A stretch of 64,000 nucleotides of DNA from Comamonadaceae bacterium (GCA_027488985.1 JAIYAR010000003.1:62001-126000), one strand, 5' to 3'. Counted from the first letter of the stretch, positions 37,958-45,881 are shown. Notes: generated from the sequence alone by a model not told the origin. Numbers and translations: made by a program.

Positions 37958-38572
37958 TTATGCGACTTTGTTGCGGCGACGTGCGACCATCCCCATCAGG
38001 CCCAAACCGGCCAACAACAAGGCATAGGTTTCTGGCTCGGGTACTGCTGTCACGGTGATGTTGTCCAAGGAACCACCGTAGGAGTCAGACTTGCCCAAGG
38101 CATAGAACGCCAACACAGCATTGCCCGAGTTGCCCAGGTCAATCACACGGGTGAACTTCTTCCAATCGTTCCCGGCACTGGTGCCAGCCACGCCGTCCAA
38201 CACCACGGACTGGAAGCTTTCACCAAATGACACACCAATGTCATTGCTTCCTGCAGCAGTACCTGTACGCGCAGAGTAGAAAAAGCTCAATTCGACCAAG
38301 CCCTTGGCGAAAATTGTCTGTGCAATACCGCTGTTGCGGTTGCTGTCCAGCTCCACGAAGTTTTTCCCGTCATACGCGGCACCGGCAACGTTGTTGCGCA
38401 ACTCCACGGTGGGCAGACCTGTCCAGCCGGGCAAGCTGTTGTAAGTGCTCCAGGAGTTTGCACCCTGCACCGTAGCCTCAAAACTGCCGTTGACCACCAA
38501 ATTGGTCGAAGCTTGCGCTCCGGCGCCAGCCAAGCCGATCAAAGCCGCAGCGAAAAAATTCTTCAAGTTCAT
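37958..38572 (-). CDS. PEP-CTERM sorting domain protein 2 (DUF642-like)
   Basis: A 204-residue exported protein starting MNLKNFFAAALIGLAGAGAQA (signal peptide). The mature domain opens TNLVVNGSFEATVQGANSWSTYNSLPGW and contains VELDSNRNSGIAQTIF and SFFYSARTG, which resembles the DUF642/carbohydrate-binding jelly-roll type. The C-terminal tag is VPEPETYALLLAGLGLMG plus helix and ARRRNKVA. It is not paralogous to proteins 1 and 3 outside the tag. A longer frame to 38617 overlaps the promoter. It has its own box, -10 and terminator. Sugar binding is inferred from fold resemblance only. Confidence 0.92.
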   Translation of the reverse strand: MNLKNFFAAALIGLAGAGAQASTNLVVNGSFEATVQGANSWSTYNSLPGWTGLPTVELRNNVAGAAYDGKNFVELDSNRNSGIAQTIFAKGLVELSFFYSARTGTAAGSNDIGVSFGESFQSVVLDGVAGTSAGNDWKKFTRVIDLGNSGNAVLAFYALGKSDSYGGSLDNITVTAVPEPETYALLLAGLGLMGMVARRRNKVA

Positions 38573-38618
38573 GCTATTCCCTTTTGCATCAGCCAGTTCA
38601 AAGTCCGGCAACGTCACA

Positions 38619-38663
38619 ATTTTCGTCTTCGATCACTGATTCACCTATAGCCCGTCCGGACTA
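38619..38663 (-). promoter_or_regulatory. PEP-CTERM gene 2 promoter: EpsA-type box plus weak -10
   Basis: Palindrome TAGCCCGTCCGGACTA at 38648-38663, identical to that of gene 1; minus-strand GAAAAT at 38624-38619 occupies exactly the -10 position seen at genes 1 and 3. Confidence 0.65.
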
Positions 38664-38691
38664 CCGCCGCAGTACATTCCGCGCAATAAAG

Positions 38692-38720
38692 AAAAAGGGC
38701 CTGACTTTCGACAGGCCCTT
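38692..38720 (-). terminator. Terminator of PEP-CTERM gene 3
   Basis: Stem AAGGGCCTG (38695-38703) / CAGGCCCTT (38712-38720); on the minus strand followed by TTTCTTT. Confidence 0.8.
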
Positions 38721-38739
38721 CCTTCATTGCCTATGCCAA

Positions 38740-39327
38740 TCAGGCAGCTTTGTTGCGGCGACGGGCAATAGCGCCCATCAAACCCAACCCGGCCAACAGC
38801 ATGGCGTAGGTTTCAGGTTCTGGAACAGCCGTCACTTGGGCGGAAGAAATGCCCCAAGCTTCATCACCCAAAGATTGGCCACCATTGTTGGCGTAGCCAA
38901 CTGGTGAGTAGCTGAAGGTAATGTTGTTGGTACCTGCATTCAAGGCGAAGGAAACGCCGGAAATGGTCGTAGTGCCACCGTTTCCACCAATCGAAGTGCC
39001 TGTATTGCTGGTTACCGCAGTACCTGGACCCGACCAAGCAGAGAATCCGCCGCCGCCCAGGTTGAACGAGCCGCTACCGATCTCGGTACCGTTGATCTTC
39101 AAAACGAAGAAGTCAGCATAGGTGTTCAAACCGTCCAGCGTACGGTAGCCATTGATGACGAATCCCAATGTCGCAACCGGGTCTGCCACTACGGCATCAA
39201 ACGACCAGTTGAAAGTATTTGGATTGAGCAACTCGCCCGAGCCCGCAGGCAGGTTGTAGGTTGCCGCGTTGGCGCCGAATGCCGTCAATGCGACGGCAAC
39301 GGCCAAGAAAGATTTCTTAAATTTCAT
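38740..39327 (-). CDS. PEP-CTERM sorting domain protein 3
   Basis: A 195-residue exported protein from MKFKKSFLAVAVALTAFGANA (signal peptide), preceded by AGGGGA. Its cysteine-free, Asn/Gly/Thr-rich mature region shares its layout with PEP-CTERM protein 1 (WSFDAVVADPVATLGFVINGY, YADFFVLKINGTEIG, FNLGGGGFSAW, FSYSPVGYANN), so the two are tandem paralogues flanking protein 2. It ends with VPEPETYAMLLAGLGLMG, helix, ARRRNKAA. It has its own box/promoter and terminator. As a likely XrtB substrate it should be cleaved at the PEP motif and released or attached at the cell surface. Confidence 0.93.
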   Translation of the reverse strand: MKFKKSFLAVAVALTAFGANAATYNLPAGSGELLNPNTFNWSFDAVVADPVATLGFVINGYRTLDGLNTYADFFVLKINGTEIGSGSFNLGGGGFSAWSGPGTAVTSNTGTSIGGNGGTTTISGVSFALNAGTNNITFSYSPVGYANNGGQSLGDEAWGISSAQVTAVPEPETYAMLLAGLGLMGAIARRRNKAA

Positions 39328-39368
39328 TACATCCCCTAATTTCCACAGCAACATGCTGCGGTGGCCGG

Positions 39369-39413
39369 ATTATCAAATTTTCATGCTGACCGCGAGATAG
39401 ACCGACCGGACTA
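39369..39413 (-). promoter_or_regulatory. PEP-CTERM gene 3 promoter: EpsA-type box plus -10
   Basis: Palindrome TAGACCGACCGGACTA at 39398-39413 and minus-strand GATAAT at 39374-39369 in AATTTGATAATC, with the same centre-to-start distance (about 43 bp) as genes 1 and 2. Confidence 0.7.
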
Positions 39414-39428
39414 TCCTAGGCTCAAAAA

Positions 39429-39444
39429 TGTGCGAAAAGTCACA
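39429..39444. promoter_or_regulatory. CRP-family-like site upstream of PEP-CTERM gene 3
   Basis: TGTGC-GAAAAG-TCACA, one mismatch from TGTGA-N6-TCACA. It abuts the manC stop and lies about 15 bp beyond the EpsA-type box of PEP-CTERM gene 3. It could be chance. Confidence 0.35.
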
Positions 39445-40893
39445 CTATCTACCGTACACATCCTCAAACCGTACGATGTCGTCTTCACCCAGATAGCTCC
39501 CGGACTGCACCTCAATCATTTCCAAAGCCAGCTTTCCCGGATTTTCAAGTCGGTGGGTGGTTCCCAGCGGAATATAGGTGGACTCGTTTTCCGAGAGCAA
39601 CACGGCCTTGTCGCCCACCGTCACTTTGGCGGTACCGCTCACCACAATCCAGTGCTCGGCACGGTGGTGGTGCATTTGCAGGGACAAAGCAGCCCCCGGC
39701 TTCACCACAATGCGCTTCACTTGGAAGCGTTCACCGTGGTCAATGCTGTCGTACCAGCCCCAGGGCCGGAAAACTTTGCGGTGAGCTTGCCCCTCGCTGC
39801 GGCCTGCCTGTTTCAGGCGGTCAACAATCTTCTTCACATCCTGAGTCTTGTTCTTGTGCGCGACCAAAATCGCATCGGCAGTTTCCACCACGATCAGGTC
39901 ATCCACGCCCACACAGGCAATCAGTCTGCCCTCCGACAAAGCCAGGGTGTTGCGGCTGTCTTGCATCAACACATCGCCCTGCGCCACATTGCCGGCTTCG
40001 TCTTTTGGCAGCACATTCCACAGCGCTTCCCAAGCCCCTACGTCCGACCAACCAGCCGACAGCGGTATGACAACTCCCACCGGCAAAGCCGGGCCTGCTG
40101 AGCCGTTTTTCCCGGCCAAGCGTTCCATTACGGCGTAATCGATAGAGTCGCTGGGGCAAGCGCTAAATGCCTCCTTGCCCACGCGCACAAACTCTCCATC
40201 CGTGCTGCCCTGGTCCCAAGCGGTCGCGCAGGCCTTGGCGATATCTGCCCGGCACAGCTCCAGTGCAGCCAGCCACACCGATGCTTTCATCATGAACAAG
40301 CCGCTGTTCCAGGAATACGTACCTTCATCCAGGTACAGCTGTGCAGTCTTCAGATCCGGCTTTTCCACAAAGCGCGCAATGCGCTTGGCACCATCCGCAC
40401 CAAAGGCTTCCCCCGACTGGATGTAGCCATACCCCGTCTCGGGCGCATCCGGCGTAATGCCGAAAGTCACGATAGCTCCTGCCTGCGCCAGTGCCGCCCC
40501 TTGCACCACCGCAGCCCGGAACGCTGCCGCGTTCATGATCACGTGATCCGCAGGCATCACCAGCAACACCGGATCTGCTCCGTTTTTAATAGCTGCTCGC
40601 GCAGCAAGGGTAAGGGCTGGAGCCGTATTCCGCCCCAAAGGCTCAAGAATCACCGAGCCCGGTTTGCCCATCAGGCGCATCTGCTCCGCGATGACAAAGC
40701 GGTACTCCTCGTTGCACACCACCATGGGCGGGGCAAGCTCTGCACCTTGAATGCCTTCCACCCTGCGAATCGTGGCCTGCAACAGGGAGTCATCCCCGAT
40801 CAATGGCAACAGTTGTTTAGGGTACTTTTCACGCGAGAGCGGCCACAAGCGCGTGCCGGAACCACCGGACAAAACTACGGGTTGAATCAACAT
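39445..40893 (-). CDS. manC: Mannose-1-phosphate guanylyltransferase/mannose-6-phosphate isomerase
   Basis: A 482-residue bifunctional type II enzyme (CpsB/ManC/AlgA family) producing GDP-mannose for polysaccharide synthesis. The pyrophosphorylase domain shows PVVLSGGSGTRLWPLSREKYPKQ, FVEKPD and MPADHVI; the C-terminal cupin isomerase domain (about 370-482) shows RPWGWYDSIDHGERFQVKRIVVKPGAALSLQMHHHRAEHWIVV. ATG 40893 is preferred over a TTG at 40905. Codons for LAARAAIKNGAD coincide with a partial copy of the dispersed repeat (40573-40608). It follows the NDP-sugar pyrophosphorylase gene closely, so the two probably form one operon. Confidence 0.95.
   Translation of the reverse strand: MLIQPVVLSGGSGTRLWPLSREKYPKQLLPLIGDDSLLQATIRRVEGIQGAELAPPMVVCNEEYRFVIAEQMRLMGKPGSVILEPLGRNTAPALTLAARAAIKNGADPVLLVMPADHVIMNAAAFRAAVVQGAALAQAGAIVTFGITPDAPETGYGYIQSGEAFGADGAKRIARFVEKPDLKTAQLYLDEGTYSWNSGLFMMKASVWLAALELCRADIAKACATAWDQGSTDGEFVRVGKEAFSACPSDSIDYAVMERLAGKNGSAGPALPVGVVIPLSAGWSDVGAWEALWNVLPKDEAGNVAQGDVLMQDSRNTLALSEGRLIACVGVDDLIVVETADAILVAHKNKTQDVKKIVDRLKQAGRSEGQAHRKVFRPWGWYDSIDHGERFQVKRIVVKPGAALSLQMHHHRAEHWIVVSGTAKVTVGDKAVLLSENESTYIPLGTTHRLENPGKLALEMIEVQSGSYLGEDDIVRFEDVYGR
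40573..40608 (-). repeat. Dispersed repeat, copy D (partial, inside manC)
   Basis: Read on the minus strand, TTGCTGCGCGAGCAGCTATT ... AAAAACGGAGCAG matches the 3' two thirds of copy C. It is in frame and encodes RAAIKNGA, in a loop before the PADHV strand. Confidence 0.5.
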
Positions 40894-40916
40894 AGAAACT
40901 TTCAAGAATTAAAGAA

Positions 40917-42020
40917 TCAGGCCCGGGCGTCGCCCCAGCGCAAACGGGAGGTATCGTCCCCCGCATACAGGGTCTCGCCATGCCGGTTCACGCAATACAA
41001 GCGGGAAACAATCATTTCGTGAAAATGCATGTCCGGTGCAATGCGGGTGTACTCAAACAAGATGCCGCGCGTGATGCGCGCACCGGACCGGATCACGCTG
41101 CCATGCCCGATCCATGAAGGCCCGATGATGGTCGCCCCCTCTTCGATCTTCACACTCGAGCCGATGTACACCGGCCCTTCGATCTTCACTTTGTCCCACG
41201 GAATGTTGGTGTTCAGTCCGACCCACACACCAGGCTTCACTTCCCTGCCGGGCATGGGCATGTTCTCCACCTCGCCCTTGAGCACCCGTTGCAACACCGT
41301 CCAGTAGTCGCTAACCCGCCCGATATCGATCCAGTGGAACGGCCGGTTCTGCACATAAAACGGCGAGCCATCCTGTGCCAGCTGGGGAAACAGCTCAGAG
41401 CCGATGTCATACACCTTGCCCTTGGGCACCTTTTCCAGAATCTCCGGCTCAAAAATGTAGATGCCCGTGCTTGCCAACGTAGATTTGGCCTCTTGAGGCT
41501 TGGGTTTTTCCTGGAAAGACTGGATGCGCCCGTCCCCGTCAGCCACCACCACTCCGTAGTTCTGCACCTCTTCCAAAGGCACATCCAATGCCACCACACT
41601 GGCCAAAGCGCCTTTGGCCTTGTGCTCAGCAATTGCGGCGGTAATGTCCAGGTCGATCAAGGCATCGCCGCACAACACCAGCGTTGTGTCATTAAAAAAA
41701 CCACTGAAATCCTGAATCCGGCGCATCCCGCCCGCAGAGCCCATGGGCCGGGGCAGGATATCGCCGTGCTCACGCACCCCTTCGTACGAATAGGCAATCT
41801 CCACACCCCAGCGGCTTCCATCGCCAAAATACTGCTCAATGCGCTGGTGGTGGTACGCCACGTTCACAATGATCTCGCGGATACCGTGTCGCGCCAAATG
41901 CTCGATCAGATATTCCATCACCGGCTTGCCCAAAATGGGCACCATCGGCTTTGGCAAGTCCTTGGTCAGCGGGCGAACCCGGGTCCCTTGGCCTGCGGCC
42001 AGAATCATTCCTTTTGCCAC
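40917..42020 (-). CDS. NDP-sugar pyrophosphorylase (mannose-1-phosphate guanylyltransferase-like) with left-handed helix tail
   Basis: About 367 residues, taking GTG 42020 (8 nt after AGGGAG; a GTG at 42029 and an ATG at 42008 are alternatives). The nucleotidyltransferase domain starts MILAAGQGTRVRPLTKDLPKPMVPILGKP, with LCGDALIDLD and FQEKPKP. The C-terminal part (about 255-345) has hexapeptide-type repeats (GPVYIGSSVKIEEGATIIGPSWIGHGSVIRSGARI). It makes an NDP-activated sugar; the exact sugar is not readable from the sequence, and GDP-mannose or a glucose nucleotide are both possible. It precedes manC on the same strand by 23 bp, and an EpsA-type box lies about 115 bp upstream. Confidence 0.88.
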   Translation of the reverse strand: MAKGMILAAGQGTRVRPLTKDLPKPMVPILGKPVMEYLIEHLARHGIREIIVNVAYHHQRIEQYFGDGSRWGVEIAYSYEGVREHGDILPRPMGSAGGMRRIQDFSGFFNDTTLVLCGDALIDLDITAAIAEHKAKGALASVVALDVPLEEVQNYGVVVADGDGRIQSFQEKPKPQEAKSTLASTGIYIFEPEILEKVPKGKVYDIGSELFPQLAQDGSPFYVQNRPFHWIDIGRVSDYWTVLQRVLKGEVENMPMPGREVKPGVWVGLNTNIPWDKVKIEGPVYIGSSVKIEEGATIIGPSWIGHGSVIRSGARITRGILFEYTRIAPDMHFHEMIVSRLYCVNRHGETLYAGDDTSRLRWGDARA

Positions 42021-42134
42021 TGATTTCACTCCCTGTTTTTGTAATCGGCAGTCTTCGCTTCAGCAATTTTCAAGCCGACGTTTGCACTCAACTGCATAGG
42101 TTTTGTTCCTGTTCAAAGTGTACGTCGGGGACTT

Positions 42135-42150
42135 TAGTCCATTCGGACTA
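42135..42150. promoter_or_regulatory. EpsA-type box, pyrophosphorylase side
   Basis: TAGTCCATTCGGACTA: both 6-bp half sites fully match TAGTCC/GGACTA. It lies about 115 bp upstream of the pyrophosphorylase start; no good -10 is seen at the distance used by the PEP-CTERM genes. Confidence 0.6.
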
Positions 42151-42300
42151 CACCAGCCGGAAACCCACGGCCTCACTGCTTAAGAATTTCATTTTCCAGT
42201 CATCCAACAACGCCATATTTCCGACGCTAGGTCGCGATGTTTCGCTGTGACTGTGCGGTACGCAACATAAAAGGCAGACGGGAAAATTTACTTCGAAAAA

Positions 42301-42316
42301 TGTGAATTAGTTCACA
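42301..42316. promoter_or_regulatory. CRP/Clp-family binding site
   Basis: TGTGAATTAGTTCACA matches TGTGA-N6-TCACA perfectly, and the flanks AAA on the left and TT on the right extend the match towards the 22-bp CRP consensus. It lies between the two divergent transcription units, about 130 bp before epsA. Confidence 0.7.
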
Positions 42317-42371
42317 TTGCATGTTGCGAATAGCACCAATGACTAGAAATTCACCCGTTTGGGGGATATGC

Positions 42372-42387
42372 GTATCCGAACGGACTA
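42372..42387. promoter_or_regulatory. EpsA-type box (half-conserved) upstream of epsA
   Basis: GTATCCGAACGGACTA keeps one full half-site (GGACTA) and a degenerate other half. It lies 60 bp before the epsA ATG, which would suit autoregulation. Confidence 0.4.
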
Positions 42388-42447
42388 CGTACCATCGCCC
42401 ACTTGTTACCAAATCAGCAATAACCCTTAGTTATTTTGTTACCTGCC

Positions 42448-43251
42448 ATGTCTTTTCTGCCCTCGCTCTCTACCGAGGAACTCCACCACTACCACCGCGT
42501 CGTTTCGCATTCGGTGGAGGTGCGCAGCCATTTCGACATGCTGATCTGGCTGCAAGGCGACATGCAAAAGTACCTGCCGCACGACATCCTGATTGCGGCC
42601 TGGGGCGATTTTTCATGTGGAGCCGTTCAGCACGACATCATTTCGGCGATGTCCGGAGTCCGCTCCCACGCCTCGCACACCGAGCCCCTCACCCCCTTGC
42701 TGACGCGACTCTTCGGCCGCTGGTCTGAGTTCGGCAAAAAGCCCTTCAGCCTTAACGCCGGCCAATCCGGCTTCTCGATGGATGACGCCGGCCTCAAAAG
42801 CGCACTCGGTGGAGCATTGCTCAAAATGCGCTCTGCCACGGTGCATGGCATCACCGATGAGCGAGGCAGCCACGACTGCCTGTATGTCGTTTTCAGCACC
42901 AAAGACCTGTTCACCGAAAAAGAGCGCGGCGCCATGTCCATGGTGCTGCCCTATATCGACACCGCACTGCGCCAAGTGGAGCACCTGCCACACCAAGCCA
43001 CGGTCTCACCCCAAATTCTCGTCAACGGGCACAACGGCCAGTTGCCCGAAGAAGCAGACGTCCTCACCGAACGCGAGGCCGAAATCCTGAAATGGGTCGC
43101 CCTCGGCAAAACCAACCCCGAGATCGGCAGCATCCTTGAAATCAGCGCTTTCACCGTCAAAAACCACATGCAGCGCGTCTTCAAAAAACTGGACGTTTCC
43201 AACCGCGCTCAAGCCGTTGGCAAATTCCGCGCCTGGGTCACCCATGTCTAA
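42448..43251 (+). CDS. epsA: LuxR-type transcriptional regulator EpsA (XrtB/PEP-CTERM system)
   Basis: A 267-residue regulator. The C-terminal LuxR HTH is complete (about 205-262): LTEREAEILKWVALGKTNPEIGSILEISAFTVKNHMQRVFKKLDVSNRAQAVGKF. The N-terminal 190 residues (LPSLSTEELHHYHRVVSHSVEVRSHFD ...) match the EpsA proteins that accompany XrtB loci; there is no receiver phosphorylation site. ATG 42448 has no clear Shine-Dalgarno. Its stop overlaps the epsB start by 8 bp, so regulator and priming transferase are co-translated. It is the best candidate to bind the palindromes in front of the PEP-CTERM genes. Confidence 0.9.
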   Translation: MSFLPSLSTEELHHYHRVVSHSVEVRSHFDMLIWLQGDMQKYLPHDILIAAWGDFSCGAVQHDIISAMSGVRSHASHTEPLTPLLTRLFGRWSEFGKKPFSLNAGQSGFSMDDAGLKSALGGALLKMRSATVHGITDERGSHDCLYVVFSTKDLFTEKERGAMSMVLPYIDTALRQVEHLPHQATVSPQILVNGHNGQLPEEADVLTEREAEILKWVALGKTNPEIGSILEISAFTVKNHMQRVFKKLDVSNRAQAVGKFRAWVTHV

Positions 43252-44665
43252 AGCCCACGTTACCTTTTCTGCGGCAGAGTTCAACCGTGGCAGCGAGCAC
43301 GCATCCATGGGGCGCGACAACCTGCTCGGCATTCTCGAGTCCTGCCTGTGCCCTGCGGCACTCGTGGCATCGCTCTGGGTGCTCGCGTTCTTGTACGAGG
43401 GCGACATTCCGCCCGCCTACTTGCTTCTCGCCGTACTCACGTTTGCACTCACCTTTCCCGGGGAACCCCGCCTGCAGGCCTCCAAAGCCGGCAGCCTGCT
43501 CGATATCGGGTTCAACTGGGTGTGGATCGCCGGGCTTCTGGGCGTCACCGGCTATGCAACCGGCTACATCCGCCAGTTTGACCAGAATGCCCTTATCGCC
43601 TGGCTCTGGGCGGCACCTTGCACCGAAATCGCCCTGACCATGGGCCTGCGCTTGGCGGCACCCGCCATCATCAGCCTGCAGGGTCCCAAACAGCGCGCAC
43701 TCATCGTGGGGATGAATGAGCAGGGCCTCGCGCTCGCGGGCAAACTCAAGGGCTCGCCCTACTCACGCGTCGAGCTCGCCGGCTTTGTCGACAGCCGCAG
43801 CACCGAGCGCCTGAGCGCCGGAGCGCCTTTTCCACTTTTGGGCAAGCTCGACCAATTGGCCGCCATTGCCAAGAATGACCGCATCCAGGTCATTTACCTG
43901 TCACTGCCCATGGCGTCTCAGCCGCGCATCCTGCACATCCTGGATGAGCTGAAAGACACCACCGCCTCCATTTACTTCGTGCCCGACATGTTTGTGACTG
44001 ACCTTATCCAAGGCCAGCCGAGCGCAGTCTGTGGCATGCCGGTGATTTCGGTGTGCGAAACCCCCTTCCGTGGTGCCAACGGCGTGGTCAAGCGAGTGAG
44101 CGACATTGTTTTTTCGCTTGGCATCCTCACCCTCATCGCACCCGTGCTGCTGGCCATCGCTGTGGCCGTCAAGTTCACATCGCCCGGTCCTGTGATATTC
44201 AAGCAGCGCCGCTACGGGCTGGATGGTGAAGAAATCCTGGTTTACAAGTTCCGCTCCATGAGCGTCACCGAAGACGGTGGCGTGGTCACCCAAGCTAAAA
44301 AGAACGATAGCCGTATCACACCCCTGGGCGCCTTTTTGCGCAAAACATCGCTGGACGAGCTGCCCCAGTTCATAAACGTGCTGCAAGGCCGCATGAGCAT
44401 CGTCGGCCCCCGCCCCCACGCAGTGGCACACAACGAGCTGTACCGCAAGCTGATCAAAGGCTACATGGTGCGGCACAAGGTCAAGCCCGGCATAACCGGC
44501 TGGGCCCAAGTGAATGGCTACCGCGGCGAAACCGACACGCTCGACAAGATGCAAGGCCGCATCGACTACGACCTCGACTACCTGCGCAACTGGTCCCTGC
44601 GCCTGGACATTCACATCATCCTGCGCACCGTGCGCCTGGTGGCCAAAGACCAACAGGCTTACTGA
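43244..44665 (+). CDS. epsB: Undecaprenyl-phosphate sugar phosphotransferase EpsB
   Basis: A 473-residue polyprenyl glycosyl-1-phosphate transferase that starts the repeat unit by placing a sugar-phosphate on undecaprenyl phosphate. The N-terminal half has about four membrane segments and a nucleotide-binding-like region (RALIVGMNEQGLALAGKLKGSPYSRVELAGFVD). The C-terminal catalytic domain (about 275-473) shows the final membrane hairpin, KFTSPGPVIFKQRRYGLDGEEILVYKFRSM, TSLDELPQFINVLQGRMSIVGPRPH and KPGITGWAQVNGYRGET. Start MSKAHVTF at 43244 overlaps epsA; MGRDNLLG further in is an alternative. It opens the conserved eps core. Confidence 0.95.
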   Translation: MSKAHVTFSAAEFNRGSEHASMGRDNLLGILESCLCPAALVASLWVLAFLYEGDIPPAYLLLAVLTFALTFPGEPRLQASKAGSLLDIGFNWVWIAGLLGVTGYATGYIRQFDQNALIAWLWAAPCTEIALTMGLRLAAPAIISLQGPKQRALIVGMNEQGLALAGKLKGSPYSRVELAGFVDSRSTERLSAGAPFPLLGKLDQLAAIAKNDRIQVIYLSLPMASQPRILHILDELKDTTASIYFVPDMFVTDLIQGQPSAVCGMPVISVCETPFRGANGVVKRVSDIVFSLGILTLIAPVLLAIAVAVKFTSPGPVIFKQRRYGLDGEEILVYKFRSMSVTEDGGVVTQAKKNDSRITPLGAFLRKTSLDELPQFINVLQGRMSIVGPRPHAVAHNELYRKLIKGYMVRHKVKPGITGWAQVNGYRGETDTLDKMQGRIDYDLDYLRNWSLRLDIHIILRTVRLVAKDQQAY

Positions 44666-44668
44666 ACC

Positions 44669-45868
44669 ATGCGCTCACCCTTTACTTACCTGCCAACTAC
44701 GTTGGCATTGCTCAGTGCCGGCAATGCGCTTGCCCAGCAAGACCCGATCACCCTGAGTGCGGCGTACACCTGGCAGACGGACAGCAACCTGTTCCGCTTG
44801 CCGTCAAATGCCAACGTCCAGGCACTCACAGGCCAAAGTAGTGCGGCAGAGACTATCGGCGTCACCACACTGGGCCTGGGCTTCAATACCAAGCAGAGCT
44901 TGCAAACGCTCTCGCTGAACCTGAACCTCATTGACTACCAGTACCAAAAATTCAACTACCTCAGCTTCACCGCCAACAACTACAACGCCGCTTGGCAATG
45001 GGCCATCACACCCAAAGTCACGGGCACGCTGAGCACCGAGCGCAAAGAAACGCTCAACAGCTTTGCAGACTTCACCGGCTACCGCCAGCGCAACCAGCGG
45101 CTGGACACTACCACCCGCTTCGATGCCGCTTACCAGCTCGACGGCCCTTGGCGCCTGATTGCAGGCACTAGCACTACCCGCCAGGAAAACCAGCTCGCCC
45201 AAGTGACCGGCAGCGACTACACCACCAACACCGTAGATGCCGGATTGCGCTACGCCTTCGCCTCCGGCAGCACCATCAGCTACCAAATGCGCGCGGGCAA
45301 GGGCACCTACCTCAACCGTGTGGTGCCCAATGCCAATGCACTGGACGACCAATACACCCAGATCGACAACGACCTGCGCCTGCGCTGGGACCTGGGCGGC
45401 GGCACTACTGCCAACGCCAACATCACCCACATCAACCGCACCCACCCGCGTTATGGCCAGCGGGACTACAGCGGCTTTAACTCTGGGGCCGGTTTGGACT
45501 GGGCGCTCAGCGGCAAAACCAGCATCAGCCTGGCCTACAGCCACTTGCTGGAAGCGTATGCCGCCACCAACAGCAACTACAGCAGCACCGGCCGCATCAG
45601 CATCGGGCCTGTGTGGCAGCTCAGTCCCAAAGTCGGGTTGCGACTCAAACACGAGTGGGCGCAACGCAGCTACCTCGGCAGCCCCACAACCGGCCTCAGC
45701 AGCAACCGCCAGGACATCACCCGCGACACATCGCTGTCAGTGAACTGGCAGGCACACGACCAATTGGCACTCAGCGCTTCGCTGCAAACCGCAAGCCGTG
45801 GCGTCAACCAAGCCGGCCTCGATTACGACAGCACCATGCTGTTTATCACCGCTCAACTCACTTATTAA
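44669..45868 (+). CDS. epsL: Outer-membrane beta-barrel protein EpsL
   Basis: A 399-residue exported protein: signal peptide MRSPFTYLPTTLALLSAGNALA, then a series of alternating amphipathic strands rich in Thr, Ser, Asn and Tyr, ending in ...FITAQLTY with the C-terminal aromatic residue typical of outer-membrane barrels. It matches the EpsL protein of XrtB-type polysaccharide loci, proposed to form the outer-membrane exit pore or scaffold. It lies 3 bp after epsB. The barrel assignment is from sequence pattern; the transport role is inferred from conserved context. Confidence 0.85.
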   Translation: MRSPFTYLPTTLALLSAGNALAQQDPITLSAAYTWQTDSNLFRLPSNANVQALTGQSSAAETIGVTTLGLGFNTKQSLQTLSLNLNLIDYQYQKFNYLSFTANNYNAAWQWAITPKVTGTLSTERKETLNSFADFTGYRQRNQRLDTTTRFDAAYQLDGPWRLIAGTSTTRQENQLAQVTGSDYTTNTVDAGLRYAFASGSTISYQMRAGKGTYLNRVVPNANALDDQYTQIDNDLRLRWDLGGGTTANANITHINRTHPRYGQRDYSGFNSGAGLDWALSGKTSISLAYSHLLEAYAATNSNYSSTGRISIGPVWQLSPKVGLRLKHEWAQRSYLGSPTTGLSSNRQDITRDTSLSVNWQAHDQLALSASLQTASRGVNQAGLDYDSTMLFITAQLTY

Positions 45869-45881
45869 GCAAGACCCCATC

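Larger units (their letters stand above)
42021..42447. other. Divergent control region between the pyrophosphorylase gene and epsA
   Basis: This gap of about 430 bp is the only one above 300 bp in the window and is noticeably AT-rich. It holds an EpsA-type box at 42135-42150, a near-consensus CRP-family site at 42301-42316 and a weaker EpsA-type box at 42372-42387. No convincing -10/-35 pair and no small gene was found. Confidence 0.7.

Noticed and set aside
40440..40490. Possible further repeat copy in manC (GATAGCTCCTGCCTGCGC)
   Set aside because: The amino acids encoded (LAQAGAIVTFG) are normal for the family and the match to the repeat is short and interrupted.
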